Source: Dendrolimus kikuchii (lineage: Eukaryota; Arthropoda; Insecta; Lepidoptera; Lasiocampidae). Taken from it: a stretch of DNA of 64,000 nucleotides. The notes beneath the pieces are model-generated. The model was not told the DNA's origin and did not search any database. It saw only the letters and a list, made by a program, of their open reading frames with translations. Position 1 is the first letter of the stretch. Each line of letters starts with the position of its first letter. This document shows positions 10,085 through 21,429 of this stretch, piece by piece. The stretch is from positions 7,691,388 to 7,755,387 of the forward strand of contig CM034406.1 of the NCBI GenBank assembly GCA_019925095.2, in the 5' to 3' direction. The translations under genes and the position numbers were made by a program.

Positions 10085-11662
10085 TTACAATTCAGTGTGA
10101 GTCGGCAGCCAGTATTTCTTGATCATATCAGCACCTTTTTCACCAATCATAATGGAAGGAGCATTGGTATTGCCCCTTACGACTGAAGGCATAATACTAG
10201 CATCAATAACTCTCAAACCTTGAATGTTGCGCACCTTCAACTCAGTGTCTACTACAGCAGTCTTGTCACTATCAGGTCCCATCTTGCAAGTACTAGTCGG
10301 GTGGTATAGGGAAAATGTCAGCTCCCTTGAATAACACTCTAAGAATTCATCTGTATTCTTGTCATATTGCTTGCAGGCTTCAAGATCGATCCAGTCTAAT
10401 TTAAATCCATGCTCTTTAAATGCCTTAGTTTCTGCATACCTAAGAGTGTGCTGCTTAAATGATTCGATAACTATCCTCAAATCTTCAGGATCTTTAAAGT
10501 AGTCAGCGTACAAGAGTGGGTGTTCAAAAGGATTCTTTGACTTAAGCATCAGTCTGCCCGCTGATTTGGGTTTCAGTAGAGTGTTGTAGATAAACATGGT
10601 ATAATGTTTTTCGTTAATTTGACGGAATTTCTCACTAGCTTCTTCGCTCAATCCATGTTTTTGGAACATATCCATCATTTTAATAAAGCCTGGTGGGAAG
10701 ATCAAGTAATGGTACTGCATGTCCGATTTGGGTGACGACGCATCCGTTGTATTTACGAAAGCAATAATTCTCTGGGGACTGGTGTCCATCAAAGGACCTC
10801 TGTTGTACATAATATGGTTATATACTGTTTCAACGATATTTGTCAGAGTCATTGGTGGTTCTTTAGGACCAGTGTACAATGTGGGTACGAATAAGTGGTC
10901 CTGTAAATTTTCACCCACTGGCAAATCAGCGACAACATTAATATTCATCTCTTCTAAATGTTTTCTTGGACCAATACCGGAAAGCAGTAGAAGTTGGGGA
11001 GAATTAATAGCACCGGCGGAAACAATAACTTCCTTTTTGACATTTACAACTATATTTTGACCATTTTTGTTTAACATAACACCAGTTACGATATTAGTGC
11101 CAGGCTTGAATAAAATCTTAGTGGCTAGCGCGTTTTTAATAACGTGGAAGTTATTTCTGTTCCTAATTGGTCTTAAGAAAGCCCTAGCGGTACTGAATCT
11201 GGTTCCATTAACAGTAGTTGTTAGAGATTTCATGACTCCCATTTGGCTGTCAGCGTTGACGTCGGTTAAGTTTTTTATTCCAATTTCAACGTTAGCCCGC
11301 ATGAGCATGTCTTCAAATTTATGTACGTTAGTATCATAAGAAACACTCAAGTAACCACCTCTGCCGTGGTATTTTCTGCTCTCGGCTGTATCAGCACCCA
11401 AGAAGTTTTCACTCTTTTTAAAGTAGGGAAGAACATCTTCGAAGCCCCATCCAGTATTACCATCAGCAGCCCATTCGTCATAATCAGCCTTGTTACCTCT
11501 CACGTAAAACATAAGATTGATACTGCTGCTGCCTCCAAGTGCTTTTCCACGTGGCCAAGCACATCCTTTCGCCTTATAAGCTCTGCATGCTCCTTCTTGT
11601 GGTGTGGTCTTGTAAGCCCAATCTTCAGAAGTTCCCATACAGTTGTAGTAAGGTTGAGGTGA
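10085..11662 (-). CDS. GMC gene A terminal exon (catalytic domain)
   Basis: The acceptor TATTTACAG|TCACCT opens in frame with [19 protein letters not shown]. The stop TAA is at 10085-10087. The exon contains both GMC signatures and the C-terminal catalytic block, with no frame damage over 525 codons. Confidence 0.92.
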   Translation of the reverse strand, partial: SPQPYYNCMGTSEDWAYKTTPQEGACRAYKAKGCAWPRGKALGGSSSINLMFYVRGNKADYDEWAADGNTGWGFEDVLPYFKKSENFLGADTAESRKYHGRGGYLSVSYDTNVHKFEDMLMRANVEIGIKNLTDVNADSQMGVMKSLTTTVNGTRFSTARAFLRPIRNRNNFHVIKNALATKILFKPGTNIVTGVMLNKNGQNIVVNVKKEVIVSAGAINSPQLLLLSGIGPRKHLEEMNINVVADLPVGENLQDHLFVPTLYTGPKEPPMTLTNIVETVYNHIMYNRGPLMDTSPQRIIAFVNTTDASSPKSDMQYHYLIFPPGFIKMMDMFQKHGLSEEASEKFRQINEKHYTMFIYNTLLKPKSAGRLMLKSKNPFEHPLLYADYFKDPEDLRIVIESFKQHTLRYAETKAFKEHGFKLDWIDLEACKQYDKNTDEFLECYSRELTFSLYHPTSTCKMGPDSDKTAVVDTELKVRNIQGLRVIDASIMPSVVRGNTNAPSIMIGEKGADMIKKYWLPTHTEL

Positions 11663-14600
11663 CTGTAAATATAATATATAAAAAACTTTGCAATTAAATT
11701 TATTGTGCACAAAATAAAACAATATCATATTATTTAATATTAGTAATTAAAATTGTAGTGCAATAATTATTTTTTATGGTCTAGTGTGTGTATCGTTCAA
11801 ATTATTATATAATAACTAGTATGAGAATACATTGTGATGTAAAGTGCATATCCGGATCATCATTTTTCAGAAATCACCAGTTTGCTTCCGGGGAGGCATC
11901 CATCAGATGGGGAATCGATCATTTCCCAAATATAAGGAAGGTTGAGCTTAGTAATGCGACGATTTTTCGATGTTCTTGGTATGTATGTGGATATTACCTC
12001 TGTTCCTAATGTGGGGTTACCACCAGCTTCGACCAGTAAAACCTTCCAGTTAGATATTTCACTGAGACGATTAGCAACAGTAGCTCCAGCTGAACCAGCA
12101 CCAACGACGATGAAGTCGTAATTTGGATCTAATATAAAAAAAAAGATTCGAAATTGTATTACAATGTTGGAGTGTGTGTATAAAAACAAAGCCATTTAAT
12201 TTTTAACCGACTTTCAAAAGAAGGAGGTTCTCAATTCCACTGTACGTTTTTTATTGTATAGGGAAATCGAGTGCAACCCTTGATGAAAAGCGCCGAGCGC
12301 CTACATTCCTCGAAAAGCAAAATTTGTATACACATGCCAGTAGTAAAATATATACAGGAGCTTATAATATTATTACTAAAACTATTCATTCAATATATTT
12401 TTTTTTTACAAAAACAAAACCGATATCTTATTAAAAAGTGAAAAATATTTTCTACAACATTTTGAAGTCGGTGCCAAGTTAAACATAAAAAATAAAAAAA
12501 TACACCGATTTCAAGATATTGTAGAATATATATATTTTTTGCTTTCTAGTTTGAAGTCGGTTTCATTTTTGTCATTAGATCAAAGTTTTCTCATGCGAGA
12601 AGTTTGGCTTTGTTTGTTGTTTTATTTAGATGGAAGAATTTCTGGGACGAAAGTTGATTTTATTTATAACACTGAGTAATATTGGCTGCTGTTGATTATC
12701 ATTACATTTATAAGCAAGTATTTTAACAGAATTATAAGTTTTATAGTTCAGATATAACGTGTGACTGCTATTGCATTTATTATAGTTCTCATGCGACCTC
12801 GCTCACGTAAATATAGCATCCAGTATCCCTTAAAACAAACCCTTTTCCGGAATAACAAGTATTCTATGTTCATACTTATTTATTTACTTTATCATTGTCA
12901 CCAAATTTATATGTTTTAATTAGTTTTCTTTACTTGAGCAGATAGGCAGAAGACGGTCCACTTGATGGAAAGCGGTTACCATCCTCTATGGACTTTTGTA
13001 ATAACAAAGGTGCTACCAATGTGCTATCACTCTATAAAGGGAAGCTGAAACCTGTCCACTAATGCCGGAACAAAACTCACGGTTGTTATGGCGGTATATC
13101 CTACCAGCTGTTAAATTAGGCAAAGAGCGATCTTATCGCCAAAGAGTAATCTTTTACCTGTACGGTGTAACCGTACACCATTCAGTTCCGCGGGCGAGAG
13201 TTCAGTTCTACCAACTACCAATCACGCGCGCACAGCACTCAACTCTATAGAACTCAAATAAACATTCAGGTTTTTTTCATGTTAGGCACTCACCCTACAT
13301 CACAATCCATGGTAAGGAATAAAGGAGTTTGGAAACGGCGATGGTGGTATATATAGGTAATAATATATATCTATCTATAATATTATAAAATTCTAAACAT
13401 GCCGTTTCTGTACATTGAAGCTATTAAAAAAAACAACTGGAATAGACTTTTTTAGACTTCTTGTCTGTTTGTTCGGGATTCATGAAAAAACTACTTGTTT
13501 CGATGCGGTTTTCGCTGATCGATAGCAAATTCTTAGAATTAAAATATGATCTTAGACTTTTTCCTGGGAAATTTTCATGTACAATATTTTTTAACCGGGA
13601 ATCCCGTAATTATCCCGGGATCGGTTTGTAGTTGTTCGGATGCATAAAAATTAGCTTATTCCGAAACAGTTTTCACTAAAACGATACCTCAAATTCTTTT
13701 TTTAAATGCAGCGGTAATTTGTGTCCTGGGGATCCTAAGGAATTTCAAGTCAAGCGTGGACGAAGTCACCGGCTGGCACATCCTAGTAAATATTATATAA
13801 GTATAACATAAACAAACATTCAAACATTCAGTAAGAGTTACTTTTGCATTAGTATCTATATATTAGTATGAAGGAATGGATGATATCGAGAGTCTATACT
13901 GTTTTTTATGAAATCTTGGCTTTTGTAACAAATATACTTTAAGTATGCATTACCAAGTACAATGTATGCTGTTATATGCCGTGTTGTGAATCATAATGTT
14001 TTATACCCTTTAAAAACTTGTTTCCATGTAGGTATTTTTTTAATGACATCAGCTGATACCACTCTTGTTTATAAAGTAAACAAGAAACATAAATATTTTG
14101 CTGAAATCTATTGATATATAGACTAAGACATTTGGACTATAAACTACAAGCCGGTCATAACACTTATGAACAGAGGTGCTTGGCATATAGGCTACTTAAC
14201 ATGGAACAACACCGAGTTTTGCTTGACATGGGTTTTCTGTATGATATTATGCATAGTCGTTTTGATTGTCCTGCAATAACGCAAAGAATGTTATATTGTG
14301 CCCCAATGCGTCGGACATAATACACACAATTGCTGCATACTACATGCACTAGTACTAACTACGGACAGAACTTTGTTTTCTCCAGAATTGGTGTGATACC
14401 TATAACCGTAATTTCAACGATATTGATCCTTTTTTGGGAACAAAGACTATATTCTTGAGAAAGGTATTACAGAGTCTGCTTGATAAAGGCTGATGAAATC
14501 TGTGTACCTATGACATATACAAATTTTTATTTTTTATTAATGTACTAATTTATCTATATATGTAACTAGCTGTCCCGGCAGACGTTGTTCTGCCCTGAAG

Positions 14601-15795
14601 AAATAAAATTTAGAACCCGATTGCAGCGCCACCTACCGGGTCCAAATGTAAGCTATCCTATCTTTTAAGTGGGATCAAACTGCACACGGTGTGCAAATTT
14701 GATTAAAATCGGTCAAGTAGATTAGGAGTTGATTTCGAGGAAATGAAGTTTAAAATTTGTGTTGTTATTTAAGTACTCTAACATGTTAAAATTGCTTTTG
14801 TATTTGTTTATGATTTTCTAAAAACTGAAAGTAAATACACTCGATACGTTTTGACGAAATTGATTCAACAAAAAAATTAACTTAAATTAGATATTCTTTG
14901 TGTGGGTACATACACGGTACATACGGTACGTACATACATACATTTTATCAGACGTGAATCTTAGAGCTTAGGTGTGTTTTCTGAGGAGAAATTTATTTGA
15001 TCAGTTGGGTATTAATATTATATCATTTTTTGATTATTAATCATGGGTTGGTTAAATTAGGTATAAACAGGGCCAATTGCAGACGTAAATATCGTGCAAA
15101 ATGGAATACATTAAGCGTGACAAGGAAAACGAGAATAAAACACGTGGAGCGCCACAGCTATGAATCAGTACAGGGAAACATGTTTAATGAATTACTTCAA
15201 CTTGTATGGGAGCAGTACTTGCGTAGGTTAATTAATACGTTGCAATAAATATCAAAAGGTTTTTGAATCGTCACTTTTATATTAAAAACGTAACAAACCA
15301 TTTAAGTTGGTGTTTTCTGAAGTGGAAGTTTTTTTTTAATAAATTAAAAATTAATATTTCACAGCATTGATATATAAAAAACCTATATATCAATGTTTCA
15401 CAGTCTTTAAATGTAAATACGTAAATGGAACATACTTTAATTAGATTTTGGAATTTGTCTAATTAAAGTTGAAAGTACCTTATTGTCATTTTCGGTCTTA
15501 GAATTTAAATATGTAAGACGTGGCGTTGGCCAACGCTTGGACCACTACACTCCACAGAAATCGTCGTGGTGACATGAATAATGTCTATACTATATGGTTA
15601 CACTCATTAGATTTTTTTTGAGGCAATACCTTCTAGAACTTTCTGCGTTGCGTCTTCAGGCCAGAGATGGTCGCCGTACATCGCACATTGTGCTGCAAAA
15701 AAGCTAGTCAAGGCCTGCATGAAGACAGGACCTGCCATCTGGTAGCTGTTGACGATATTCGTCGTAAGCACTGGGTCGCACGCCCATAGCGACAT
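10085..15795 (-). CDS. GMC oxidoreductase A (glucose dehydrogenase [FAD, quinone]-like), complete three-exon model, 624 aa
   Basis: Exons 15795-15630, 12128-11998 and 11662-10085 join in frame (166+131+1578 = 1875 nt, 625 codons with stop). The protein is a secreted or membrane-entering FAD-dependent GMC oxidoreductase. It has a hydrophobic N-terminus (about residues 20-42), the dinucleotide-binding fold [19 protein letters not shown] (from about residue 59), GMC signature 1 ([20 protein letters not shown]) and signature 2 ([15 protein letters not shown]). The catalytic His is in [10 protein letters not shown] (about His553), with the partner in GNTNAP (about Asn597-599). Length fits the insect family. 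The start is the ATG at 15795, three bases after a TTTTCTAG acceptor, so a non-coding 5' exon must lie upstream. Family members oxidise sugars, alcohols or steroids; the substrate here is unknown. Confidence 0.92.
11998..12128 (-). CDS. GMC gene A coding exon 2 (FAD-binding Rossmann motif)
   Basis: The acceptor is TTATATTAG|AT and the donor GAG|GTAAT. The exon encodes [14 protein letters not shown] through [11 protein letters not shown], giving GxGxxG and the acidic residue that binds the FAD ribose (VEAGG). Confidence 0.9.
12215..12590. repeat. Interspersed repeat in gene A intron 1 (aaccgacttcaaa type)
   Basis: It contains gcgccgagcgcctacattcc and a later poly-T-flanked gaagtcggt motif that recurs three times locally. 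The same gccgagtgtctacattcctc block occurs in the degenerate array at 53.6-54.3 kb. No coding capacity is seen. Confidence 0.5.
12936..13115 (-). repeat. Degenerate copy of the poly(A) interspersed family (family P)
   Basis: In antisense orientation it matches family P: gatggaaagcggttaccatc, gacttttgtaataacaaagg and the ctgaaacctg...ctaatgccgg block. Other copies are at 22.4, 24.9, 27.7, 30.0, 36.4, 51.7 and 56.8 kb. It lies in GMC gene A intron 1. Confidence 0.65.
13370..13800 (+). repeat. ~0.5-kb interspersed repeat, family H, copy 1
   Basis: It starts tataatattataaaattc...acatgcc and ends tcaagcgtggacgaagtc. Internally it holds several CCGGGA/TCCCGGGA palindromes and gatcgatagcaaattct. 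Matching copies are at 15.9-16.4 kb (+), 28.7-29.3 kb (-) and 32.4-33.0 kb (-). No protein is seen. A non-autonomous DNA or Helitron-like element is possible. Confidence 0.7.
14090..14560 (+). pseudogene. CR1/Jockey-like LINE C-terminal remnant
   Basis: The translation around 14111-14320 ([52 protein letters not shown]) resembles the post-RT tail of CR1/Jockey LINEs (YRLQ...LEQRR...D...LY.I.NG.IDCP). Downstream sequence continues in broken frames. Confidence 0.5.
14565..14765 (+). repeat. Short interspersed repeat (cccggcagacgttgttctgcc family)
   Basis: The head agctgtcccggcagacgttg and the cagcgccacctaccgggtcc core are shared with 23.06-23.6 kb and 50.4-50.56 kb, and in reverse with 41.56-41.64 kb. 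It is a common non-coding insert in gene A intron 1. Confidence 0.65.
14766..15629. other. Gene A intron 1 sequence without recognised features
   Basis: AT-rich and stop-dense. A short direct similarity (atatataaaaaacctatatatc) near 15370 is low-complexity. Nothing else is seen. Confidence 0.4.
15630..15795 (-). CDS. GMC gene A coding exon 1
   Basis: It runs from ATG through [16 protein letters not shown] to VLE plus one base. The donor GAAG|GTATTG splits the codon so that exon 2 completes Asp (D-P-N-Y-D-F). The hydrophobic stretch around [15 protein letters not shown] is the likely signal sequence. Confidence 0.85.
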
Positions 15796-15894
15796 CTTCT
15801 AGAAAATAAAAATATTTATTATTAAACTTAGCATGCATCAAATCGCGTGATGCGCACTTCTATTTTTCATCATTGTCGTCGTAGGTATAAGAAA

Positions 15895-16420
15895 TTAAAC
15901 AGAAAGGTATAAAAAGTATACGAACATGTCTGTACATTAAATCTATTAGAAAAAAACAACTGGAATACGCGATATAAACAATGGAGAACAGGATGTAATT
16001 TTTTTAGATCTCTTGTCTGTTTGCTGGCTTGTTTGGGATTCACGTAAAAACTACTGGGCCGATTTCGATGCAATTTTCGCTGATCCACAGCAAATTGTTA
16101 GACTTAAAATCTGCATTACTTTTCATGCTGGGAATCCCGTGAGAATTTCTCTGGGAATAATTTGGAATGGCTAGATTTAAAAAAATCCAATTATAATGTG
16201 ATTTTTCACTGATCGATGGCAAGTTTTATGTAATAAAATATGTGATATTTTCTCTCCCGGGAATTGCATTGCACATTGCATAAAATTAGCTTATTCCGAC
16301 CGTTTTCAATAAAACGATATCTTACATTCGTTTTAAAATACTGCGGTATTTTGTATCCCGGGAATTTCAAGTCCAGTTTGGACGAAGCCGCGGGCATATC
16401 CAAGTATTTTATAAACTAAA
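15895..16420 (+). repeat. ~0.5-kb interspersed repeat, family H, copy 2
   Basis: It matches the 13.4-kb copy: acaactggaatacgcgatat, tctcttgtctgtttgctggc, gaatcccgtgagaatttctc and ttcaagtccagtttggacga. It lies just upstream of gene A coding exon 1, where the 5' UTR intron should be. Confidence 0.65.
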
Positions 16421-16679
16421 AGACATCCAGCCTCATAGATTTTCTACGAGCGTTACCAGTTTATGCCGACATAAATAGGTATAAGAATTCCTGATCTATA
16501 AATAAATTTCCTGAACACAGAGATGAAAACAGTACTTTTCATCCCTGGGAAACTATTTTACCCTGTTGTCCAAAAATTAAAATCTACGCGAACCAAAGAT
16601 AATATATACGCCCCATGTCCCAACTTTTTTACAGCCACTGTTAATCGCGGCATAAATTGTAATAAAAAAAAGATAAATT

Positions 16680-17117
16680 ACTTTTCACTAATATTTTCTT
16701 AACTTCGGAACACAAACCAACTTGATTGATAATTACTTATTTTTCCTTCCACCCATTTTAATATCATATAAAATTATTAGAGCTAGGCATGTTTTCTGAA
16801 GAGTTTTTTGCGCCACTTCTTCTCTTCAAACCACAATATGTTACGAAGCAGTAGTAAATTACATTAGGCTCCCATAAAGTAAATAATAACCATAAACAAA
16901 ATTAAAACTAAATAATTCAAATCAACAAGTTGGCGGTAGGCTAAATAAAACTTTAACAATACTTATTGAAACTTGACATCTTTGTCTTCCGTGATCACGG
17001 CTACCATAGATGATACACTGGCTACTGAAAAGTGTCCGAAACGTCGGAATAATAAAAGTCAAATAAATTACCGCGCTTAAAACCGTTAAAACGTAGTTTT
17101 ATTATACTTTTCACTAA
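16680..17117 (+). mobile_element. Penelope-like 3' fragment with 12-bp target-site duplication
   Basis: It begins inside the final codons of the Penelope ORF (ggaacacaaaccaacttgat) and runs through the 3' UTR to cgtagttttattat. The direct repeat acttttcactaa flanks it at 16680-16691 and 17106-17117. The ribozyme-like stem is interrupted here by about 20 extra bases (ctaccatagatgatacactg, near 17001). Confidence 0.8.
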
Positions 17118-17640
17118 AATATTATTTAATTTTCATCAATTGGAGCTAAATATTTACTATAGTTAGTGACACAAACATATTGGCTAGTAGAATACAAAAA
17201 TAAAACTTGACGTTTCATATGTGACGTATTAAATGAATTAATCAGATTTAGACATGGATTTAACGCCTGATTTTATTAGAGAAGTAGTTGTGTGTTTATC
17301 TAATCAGTTTGTATATATTTTCCTCGTATTTTAAATGAAAAGCAAAGTGTTAAATTTGGTTGAAAGGCCTATTTAGGTACTCAAACTATTAGCGCCCTCA
17401 CTACGCTCCTGCGCCAAACCCTCTCATGCCTAAATAAGCCACTTTCACCTCTCGTGTAACAAGCTACTATCAACGCCTGTCCTTTTATATGTAAATATTT
17501 TAGAATTTATTCTATCATGGGTCTTAGCTGCGAAAGATGCGCAGTAATTGATTTTGTATGAAAATTAAAAGCATCCTCGTCTCGTGTGAACAAGTATCTT
17601 CTAGATTAACTTGCTCCAAAGATTGCATTTCCAGCTGATA
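17118..17640. other. Unassigned AT-rich spacer
   Basis: No gene or known repeat is recognised. The stretch agcgccctcactacgctcctgc near 17391 is locally GC-richer but has no open frame. Confidence 0.35.
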
Positions 17641-17875
17641 ACAGAGGACTCTGCCCTCAAATTATAGAGAGGACGGACAGTAAACCCACCACGCTTGTCC
17701 AAGGCGGCTTGGCAGGTTTGACACATCGGTTATCTCGATGTGCAGGTTGCATCTCGATGTTTTCCTTCACCGTTGTTAGCACGTGGTAATTGTATAGTAA
17801 TACAATATATACACACAGACACATATACAATAATACAATTGTAATTGTTGGTAATTGTATACCGTCCGTTGCCAG
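17640..17875 (-). repeat. tRNA-derived SINE body fragment (antisense)
   Basis: It contains ctcgatgttttccttcaccg and agcacgtggtaattgtata, the antisense of the SINE body seen at 24.36-24.67 kb. The tRNA head is not preserved. A direct repeat atctcgatgt...atctcgatgt is visible near 17731-17760. Confidence 0.55.
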
Positions 17876-17918
17876 TGGGACATTTATGGTCTGACATTAT
17901 TTACAGAGTGCCTTACTC

Positions 17919-18134
17919 TTAAATGTCTTTCGTCGTTCGTTTTCGTTTTAGAACTTCTTTTTTTTTATATTTAAGTACTACTCTGCAGTTCCCACAATAA
18001 GGGAGGAATTGCCAACACCTGTATCCGATATAAGGAACGTCTAATGGTTCACCCAAATGAGCTTGCCCAGAAGCTGCTGCATAGCATCCCACAAAGGAGC
18101 CTAAAACGAGTGCACATACTCGACCTGGATGCAA
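17919..18134 (-). CDS. Candidate exon of a small secreted Cys-containing peptide
   Basis: A minus-strand open stretch encodes a good signal-like segment (VCALVLGSFVGCYAAASGQ) followed by a short Cys-containing region (IGYRCWQFLPYCGNC) and a basic tail, ending in TAA near 17919. There is no in-frame ATG. A TTTGCATCCAG acceptor lies directly before GTCGAGTATGTG (near 18122), so a first exon supplying the Met is expected upstream. A separate ATG ORF with a hydrophobic leader (MYSIFLFLLLVLLSAIGNCS, about 18281-18210) lies just 5' but meets a stop before any clear donor. I do not recognise the family; it could be chance. Confidence 0.3.
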   Translation of the reverse strand: MHPGRVCALVLGSFVGCYAAASGQAHLGEPLDVPYIGYRCWQFLPYCGNCRVVLKYKKKEVLKRKRTTKDI

Positions 18135-18789
18135 AATATAGCTCCAATTAAATTAAAGAAAGCAAATCTTTCGATGTTGCCTTTTTACACATCATCAAGA
18201 TAACCAAATCATCTGCTTATGGAACAATTTCCGATCGCAGATAAAAGGACTAATAACAGAAAAAGAAAAATTGAGTACATTTTCCATTGTATGTTAAATC
18301 TTTGTTGTTTCTTTTTTCCATCTAAAATTTCGGGCTGATCGGACGGAAACGAACGACGAAAGACGTTTGAGACTAAGGCCTCAGGTGCAATGTCAGTCAA
18401 ACGCGAACCTATACAATATAAAAAAATGACAAAAAATTGGGCGCGTAATATAAAATCGTCGTAAAATACTTACTGTGGTGGTCCAATGTTAATTATCAAT
18501 TTTAATCTTAAGTCTGTATAGACCCTCTTCTCTCGTGAATACTGGCCCCACTACAGCATCCCGCACTATAAATAGTTGATCATGGTTTAGTTTAGGCATA
18601 ACACTCGGTTTCTTGATATCTCTTATCGAAATTGATAGGAACATGGGTTTAATTAGTGTTGTATAAAAAGTTGGGAATGTTTACAATAACCTTGTCTTTG
18701 ACGCAGTTATCGAAATGATTTTTTGTAATATTAATTTGTACAAGCTCAATTTGTCATTTGTAGGGTTGTCCGTATATGTAAACATATGT

Positions 18790-19440
18790 ACCTATATGTT
18801 GCAAATCGTTGAAAAATTGAGAGAAAGAAGATTAAGTTGGTATGGGCATGTAATGAGGAGGGGTGAAAATCACGTAAAAAAGCGTGTTATACTACAAGAT
18901 GGAGGGATACAAATGTAAAGGTAGACCAAAAAAGAAATGGATGGATTGTGTGAAGTATGATATGATGATTTGTGGCGTGACAGAAGACTTATGCCACAAG
19001 ACAGGTGTGTGAAAGGAAAAGACATTGTCGTCGTCGTCGTTGTCAGCCAATCACAGTTAACTGTTGGACGTAGGCCTCCCCAAGTCGGCGCCACTCATTA
19101 CAGTCATCTTCATTCCTCATCCAGCGCCTACTGGCGACCTTACATAGGTCACCAGTCCATCGGGCTGGAGTGCGTCCGACACTACTTTTGCCCATACACG
19201 GTCTCTACTCCAGGACTCGTCTGCTCCATCGGCCATCGGTCTTGCGACAGATGTGACTGGCCCACTGCCACTTCAACTTGCTAATTTTGATAACTATATC
19301 GGTTACCTTGGTTCTCTAATGGATATTTCTAACATTTCTAATTCTATCCATAAGACATATTGTGCCGACCCCTAATTGTTGGGCGAAGGTGAAAGAAAAG
19401 AGAGAGAAAGAGAGGTAATTATCGGAAAGTATACAATTAT
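18790..19440 (+). pseudogene. Degenerate LINE C-terminal region, interrupted by another LINE
   Basis: The plus-strand translation reads LRERRLSWYGHVMRRGEN..VKKRV, then in a shifted frame GRPKKKWMDCVKYDM..CGVTED, typical of an RTE-like polyprotein tail. The tail resumes after the insertion at 19352 (attgtgccgacccc...ttgggcgaaggtgaaag). The uninterrupted version is seen at 42.15-42.33 kb. Confidence 0.65.
19019..19358 (-). mobile_element. LINE 3'-end insertion nested inside another LINE, 7-bp duplication
   Basis: The minus-strand frame reads KLKWQWASHICRKTDGRWSR, RRVLE-stop, then SSVGRTPARWTGDLCKVAS, RRWMRNEDDCNEWRRLGEAY and QQLTVIG-stop: a LINE C-terminus with one nonsense codon. The tail is (CGA/GTC)n near 19026-19040. 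The direct repeat aagacat at 19019-19025 and 19352-19358 brackets it inside the plus-strand LINE remnant. Confidence 0.75.
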
Positions 19441-19498
19441 TGTCACCGTATTATTTAATTCAAAAGATTAAAAATAGTGATATTTTTACCCGAACATT

Positions 19499-19993
19499 GT
19501 GACGGGCAGACACCGCATTCCCAGATCCCTAGTTCTACTAGCAATTAATCTCAATAGTCCGTTACTTTTTGTTCTCATTTCCCACAAAATTCCTATACTG
19601 ACAGGTACTTTGTCCTTGGGTGCATTTTTATATGATGTATACAGGGATAACCGCCGCGGCGGCGGTCAGTGTCACGCTACATTTACATTAAATCTGTCGA
19701 AGGAGCCTCTACATGCATGTCCCACGAAAGTTCTCCAAAAGCCCGAGCCATTTTTATGGCCCGTGGTTTTCAACGACATACAGATATTCTTATATGCGTA
19801 TAAAATAAAAAATATTACGATTTTTTCATATCTTGAACAATTTGATTGCGTGTCAATCATTGGGTGCCAACAACGGTATAATTTACTCTATATCACCTCT
19901 TTAATATCCGAAACTACGGAGTTTTTGGCGGGAACTGAAAGGAAACACACACACACGTTGTGCTGTGGAGTTTTATTTTCTAAAAATGTGTAA
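19499..19993 (+). other. Unassigned 164-codon open frame
   Basis: This is a GTG-initiated open frame with no motif I recognise. It contains a GC-rich insert (ccgccgcggcggcggtc near 19651) and ends near acacacacacg. Codon content is AT-driven. It may be chance or an internal piece of an unrecognised mobile element. No splice context supports it as a host exon. Confidence 0.15.
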
Positions 19994-21425
19994 AATTACT
20001 CTAAAATGAACAATAGTTGTAGGATATTGATAGTTTTTGAGTAGTAATTATGTGTTTTTGCAAGAAATGTGAACTATATAGCCAAATGTGGCCTTTCGAG
20101 TTTTCACAAGAGCTCCGTTGAATGACGTCGATTGTAGCCTACAATACAACGGCGCCTGGCTTAAAGGCCTAGTTGCCAACCCTTAAACATAAAAAAATAT
20201 CCGAAACTACATACTTTAATCAAATTTAATACCGAAAGGCAATTGTACCAGATGACAATATCATCTTTGCAATAAACCTTATGCGTTCGTGTAAACAGCA
20301 CCGGTGAGCCGCCACCACCACGCTGCTGTTGTGTAAATTTCTATGTATATGCGAATGTTGTTCACGTATTCCATACCGCTGCCTCGCCGCTGATGCTTCT
20401 GCGCAATGGGGACATCACTTGCCTTGTTTGCATCATTTGTGGGTGCGGCCGCGGCGCGGTGGCTCTGTCGTATACACGCGAGTTAACAAACACGAATAAC
20501 GTATGTTTGTAATATCCATTCGTTAAGGTAATTACTTTCCATCATGTGTGTTATTAGAGTATTTGCTGAGTTGTAATAAAAAAACGATACCATGCAAAAT
20601 CATTTAGTTTATGTCACGTTACCGCGTATCACATGTTGCAACAGAATTGGATCTAGTTATGACAAAATGAACCAACAACATTAAATTGATTTCGAGAAAA
20701 TTATGTTATTATTATATATTACTTAATGCTTTCACATTAAGTTGTGATTAACTCATTAAAATTATATGAAAGTGCCCTTTATTACAGGGTTTGATAAATG
20801 TTTAAGCTGTTTCTGTATTTTTTTAGGACTAGCTGGGCGAACGAAACTTCATTCAAGTTGCTATGACGATGTTTTCCGTGAATTGGAACGGCGCGTCGCG
20901 GCGGCACCAAAAACATGCGACCGCAGTGCAATCTTTTTGGCTATAATCGTCTGGCTCACGGAAACGACTACATATATCAGAACAAAAAGTACCTATTTTA
21001 AAAGCTCCTTTTGATCGCTTCAGGAGTATCATTTCTTCTTTCAGTTCGAGCGTTATCGGCAAGGATGACTTATATTATAATCAGCCTAAAAACGTCCCAC
21101 GTCTGGGCTCGATAGTTCCTATTTATTAAGAGAAATTATTTTTTATTTCACTAATATTTAATCTTAGATATGAATTTTTGATAGGAAATCGGAGAATGGT
21201 TGTTGTTAAGTGTTGAATCGGTAAATAAGCTAGCTTTGTGCTGGGTTCATTTAAGTATGCTCAGTAATTTTTACGTGATGCTCTAACAGACAGATAAAAA
21301 TTGTATTTTCAGATTGCTGGTCCGAATTAGAGCCCTCTATTTTATTCTCTCTTTAAAATTCAATGTACAAACTCTATTATGCAGATTTATTATGCTATAG
21401 GTAACAAAATAGTATGTACAGATTT
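19994..21425. other. Unassigned region
   Basis: Mixed AT-rich sequence with GC-richer islands at about 20280-20470 and 20840-20960. No exon with splice sites or recognised protein is seen. GMC gene A's non-coding first exon could lie anywhere between 15.8 and 25 kb, but I cannot place it. Confidence 0.3.
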
Positions 21426-21429
21426 ACTA

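Noticed and set aside
11067..11662. Plus-strand ORFs opposite GMC gene A (and similar ones opposite genes B and C)
   Set aside because: Antisense frames of a conserved coding exon, with no independent domain or splice evidence.
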